Below are positions 61,161 through 64,000 of a stretch of 64,000 bases of DNA, piece by piece; position 1 is the stretch's first letter; the number at the start of each line of letters is the position of its first letter. The notes under the pieces are model-generated. The model searched no databases, was not told where the DNA came from, and saw nothing but the letters and a program-made list of their open reading frames with translations. This DNA is from Pholiota molesta (lineage: Eukaryota > Basidiomycota > Agaricomycetes > Agaricales > Strophariaceae): contig JACGCK010000005.1 in the NCBI GenBank assembly GCA_014925825.1, forward strand, positions 372,001 through 436,000. The letters run 5' to 3'. Position numbers and translations under genes: made by a program.

Positions 61161-64000
61161 TTACGCAGATTCCTTACTGTTCGTCGTCTTCAGCTCTCCT
61201 GTTGTAGTCATTACGGTGATGTCATCCCTGTCCTTCTCGGTGGATCCCCGAGTATCATTTCCATGTACCTCGTTCTCCCCGCCCCCCTCGATGGTTTCCT
61301 CTCTAGATGCTCCGTTCTCGATGTCTCCCGGGGTTGCCTTCTCCGTCTCTCCGACGCGGACAACCGTGCGTTTCAGGGTATATACTCTGACAAACAGAAC
61401 TGTCGTAACGCGAAGGACAATATATCGTCAGCATCTGGCAGCCTAAACACGAAGAATGGCAAAATAAACGGGAAAACATATTCAGGAACACCACCCCAGC
61501 GGCGGGTGCCAAAAAAACATGAAGGTCCACTCCTACATGACAAACGAGACTCACCCATAATAAATGCAATGCCCACAATCGGTGTCATGACCAACCAAAT
61601 GGTGCTAATAGACTTGGTATATGCCTCAATAACTGCCGCGCGGGTAATAGGGTCCTGGAAATGGGACATCAGTACTCAGTCAGGGATGAGGTAATAAAGT
61701 GATCGGCCAACGTACAGGGATATCTTGGAGGGTGCGCACGCTCTGGCTAAGAGCAGCAGGCGAAGTATCGAATACTAAGTTGGGCAATTGTCTAACTTTT
61801 TTGCGCAAGACCTGTAAGAGTTATAAATGATTAGAACGTTTCCATTTGCGGGGTAATTTGTTCGATAAATACACTGCTATAGATGGCTTGACCAACAGAT
61901 ATGCCGACCGTGCCACCAATTGTTCTATATCTTAACTGTTAGCTTAAAACTGAAAGTACCGGATGGAAAACAAACCGGATGAAACCGAAGGTTGAAGTAG
62001 TAGTAGCCATGTCCTTGATTGGCATAGCCGCCTGAAGGCCAATAAGAGGCGTCTAAGATAATATTTAGTACCACTTCTTTCTTGATAATATGCAAGACCC
62101 ACCTGGAATATACAACCTAATCCAATAGCTGCAATGAGAGGGTATACGATCTTTTCAGCCCTAAAAATGCAGTCAATCACAACACAAAATGTCAATAGGC
62201 TAGACATACGCGATTGAATGTGCATCAAGCCTGGTCATCAATCCCATTCCAACAGTGAAGATGGCGAAGGCAATCCATAACACAGGTCGATATTTTCCTG
62301 TTCGAGAAACAACAACACCGGATATGGCCGATACAGCTGCGCAACCGAGAGAAAAAGGAAGCATCCTAAGGGAGTGGGATGAACGTTACGAAGGTACGAT
62401 GGCGCGAAGACGAAAAGTGGGCTCACTCGACTCCAGATCTCGTCGCCGAGGCGCCCAATACTTGGAAATACAGCGGTAGATAAAAGGCACCAGAGAAGAA
62501 GGCTAGAGCATGTAGGAAAGTAACAATCAACAGAATTGCAGTTGTGCGTGTCTGATGTCGTGTTAGATCGCATATCTTTGAATAACAAAGGATACATACA
62601 TGGAACAGTCGTGGAGGAACGATGGGTGATCGCTTCGTGTATGCCTCATTAATCCCACCGGCGAGCAAGATAACAAACCCAACAACAAGGAATGCAATCG
62701 TTTCTGCAGAAGACCCTACAGCAGGCCATGAGTTTCGATTGGCGCAGTACTAATAACATAGACTTACAACTTGTCTCGCTCTCATTGAAGCCAATCAAAA
62801 CGAGAACAACACCGGCAACGATCAATCCTAAGCCAAGGAAATCAAATTCTTGAGTATGTTGTTTGAGAGTTCTGCCTTGATGCGGGTTGAGGTTCAAGAA
62901 GAAGAAGAGCAGGCCAGCAGCAACGCCGCCAGTAGGTCTAAACCAAATCTGGTAAGTGACTTGCATGGTAGGAATAATGTTATTAGTTACAAATTGATGA
63001 AGAAACACCTGTATGATATGATTAGAAAATCCTGAATGCAAAGAAACAATATCGGGCTTACCATCTCCACGTAACATGATCGGTGAAAACCTGAATTCAA
63101 ATTAATGACAGAGCACGGAAAAGAATTGTCCCGGACGTACTCCTCCCAGAAGGGGTCCAACGACACTAGCAATGCCCCAGGTAGCACCAAGAAGACCGCC
63201 ATATTTACCGCGACTATATCATCATCCATTGAGTTGAAGACGCTATGAAATAGAAAAAATCCTTACTCTTGTAGAGGGACAATATCACTAATGGTAATAT
63301 TGACGAGTTGCATGATACCACCACCTCCAATTCCCTGGACTGCTCTTGACACCACTAACCAAGTCTGGAAAGTATAGTCACATCAGCATTACGGCTGCAG
63401 ATCAGTCAATAAACGTGCAAAGAACTTACGATACTCTGAGCTGCGCCGCATAGCGCCGATCCATCTATTTTCGGAGTATGGACGATGAACACTGATAACT
63501 AATCTCCAAATCTTTATCACAAAAAACGCACCAGAAAAATCAGGATGGAGGCGTAGAGAATGGGTTTCTGCCAATGAGGTCGGAAAGTTTCCCATAAAGT
63601 GGCGAAAGACTGGCAAAAAGAAGTTTAGAAACATCGTAAGGAAGTTGAAGAGTCGCGAATGATTTTCGACGCGTCAATGACTTACCTAGCAGCAGCCAAA
63701 AGATAGGCACTACATATAGGAATAACGTAGAGATTAATGAGGTTCTAAAGAAATGAGTGAATTACACGTACGTGCCGACCCAGCTGTACTGTTTCCCGCC
63801 TCCTAGTTCAGCGACAATAGTGGGTAGTGCTGTCGCAACGATTGTCTGTCCAACCAGGTTAGCGAACAGCCTCAGATATTAAATGAATAGGAAAGCGAAC
63901 CTGATCTATAGCAGCTAAGAAAACCGTGCACATAAGCCCTGCAAACACCTATAACAAAGAATTTAATTTCCAATCTAGGACTGGTGAGGGTTGTTGGCGC
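61161..64000 (-). CDS. MFS transporter, DHA2/14-helix drug:H+ antiporter type, 5' end outside window
   Basis: The right edge cuts the N-terminus. From the edge inward the motifs are [31 protein letters not shown] (loop 2-3 motif A), [17 protein letters not shown] and [16 protein letters not shown] (motif C of antiporters), then further membrane segments such as [36 protein letters not shown] and [13 protein letters not shown]. The C-terminal tail is acidic and ends ...SKESA with a stop at 61161. Many short introns. These motifs fit the DHA2 family (Sge1/Vba/azole-resistance type); the substrate is unknown. The stop lies about 220 bp upstream of the GID4 start on the same strand. Confidence 0.85.

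Overview
The window looks like nuclear DNA of a filamentous basidiomycete, probably an agaricomycete. Genes are dense and on both strands, and nearly every coding region is cut by many short introns (mostly 48-68 bp, GT...AG, often with a CTAAY-like branch site). The proteins are typical fungal orthologues. I recognise about 25 protein-coding genes and one decayed partial gene copy. I see no tRNA, rRNA, CRISPR array or intact transposon.

Layout, left to right: an unidentified gene cut by the left edge (-); NDC80 (-); MOG1 (+); an MIT-domain/coiled-coil protein resembling Atg38/NRBF2 (-); a gene-poor stretch at about 6.8-9.5 kb; the HECT ligase RSP5 (+); mRNA cap methyltransferase ABD1 with a 675 bp intron (-); a decayed copy of the 3' half of the next gene (-); M1 aminopeptidase APE2/AAP1 (-); a large protein with helical, PH-like, SIM-like and coiled-coil regions, possibly a meiotic chromosome-axis protein (-); a long RING-H2 protein with a myristoylation-like start (+); a NYN+LOTUS protein (+); mitochondrial YebC/TACO1 (-); NPR2 (+); UBA3 (-); RCL1 (+); MET8 (-); SLT11/ECM2 (+); a YeeE/YedE-type sulfur transporter (-); a DUF726 hydrolase (-); a LEA_2 membrane protein (-); a Zip3/RNF212-like RING protein (-); a JmjC protein with a Cys-rich finger (+); a membrane-type casein kinase 1 (-); a Baeyer-Villiger-type flavin monooxygenase (-); GID4/VID24 (-); and an MFS transporter cut by the right edge (-).

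Most neighbours are unrelated housekeeping genes. Some themes recur. Ubiquitin-like conjugation is covered by RSP5, the RING-H2 protein, UBA3, GID4 and the Zip3-like protein. Two genes look meiotic (the axis candidate and the Zip3-like protein). Two touch sulfur metabolism (MET8 and the YeeE-type transporter). Several gene pairs are divergent with only about 90-160 bp between start codons (TACO1/NPR2, UBA3/RCL1, MET8/ECM2), so they probably share promoters.

A quality signal runs through the window. In at least 16 genes the conserved reading frame breaks at about 30 places, and each break is fixed by adding exactly one base, usually in a short run of identical bases. No break needs a base removed. 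In the three genes I summed with multiple breaks (RSP5, ABD1, NPR2), and in the NYN gene, exon totals become divisible by three only when these bases are counted. This is much better explained by homopolymer under-calling in an unpolished long-read assembly than by pseudogenes. The frame breaks should not be read as biology without reads or transcripts.
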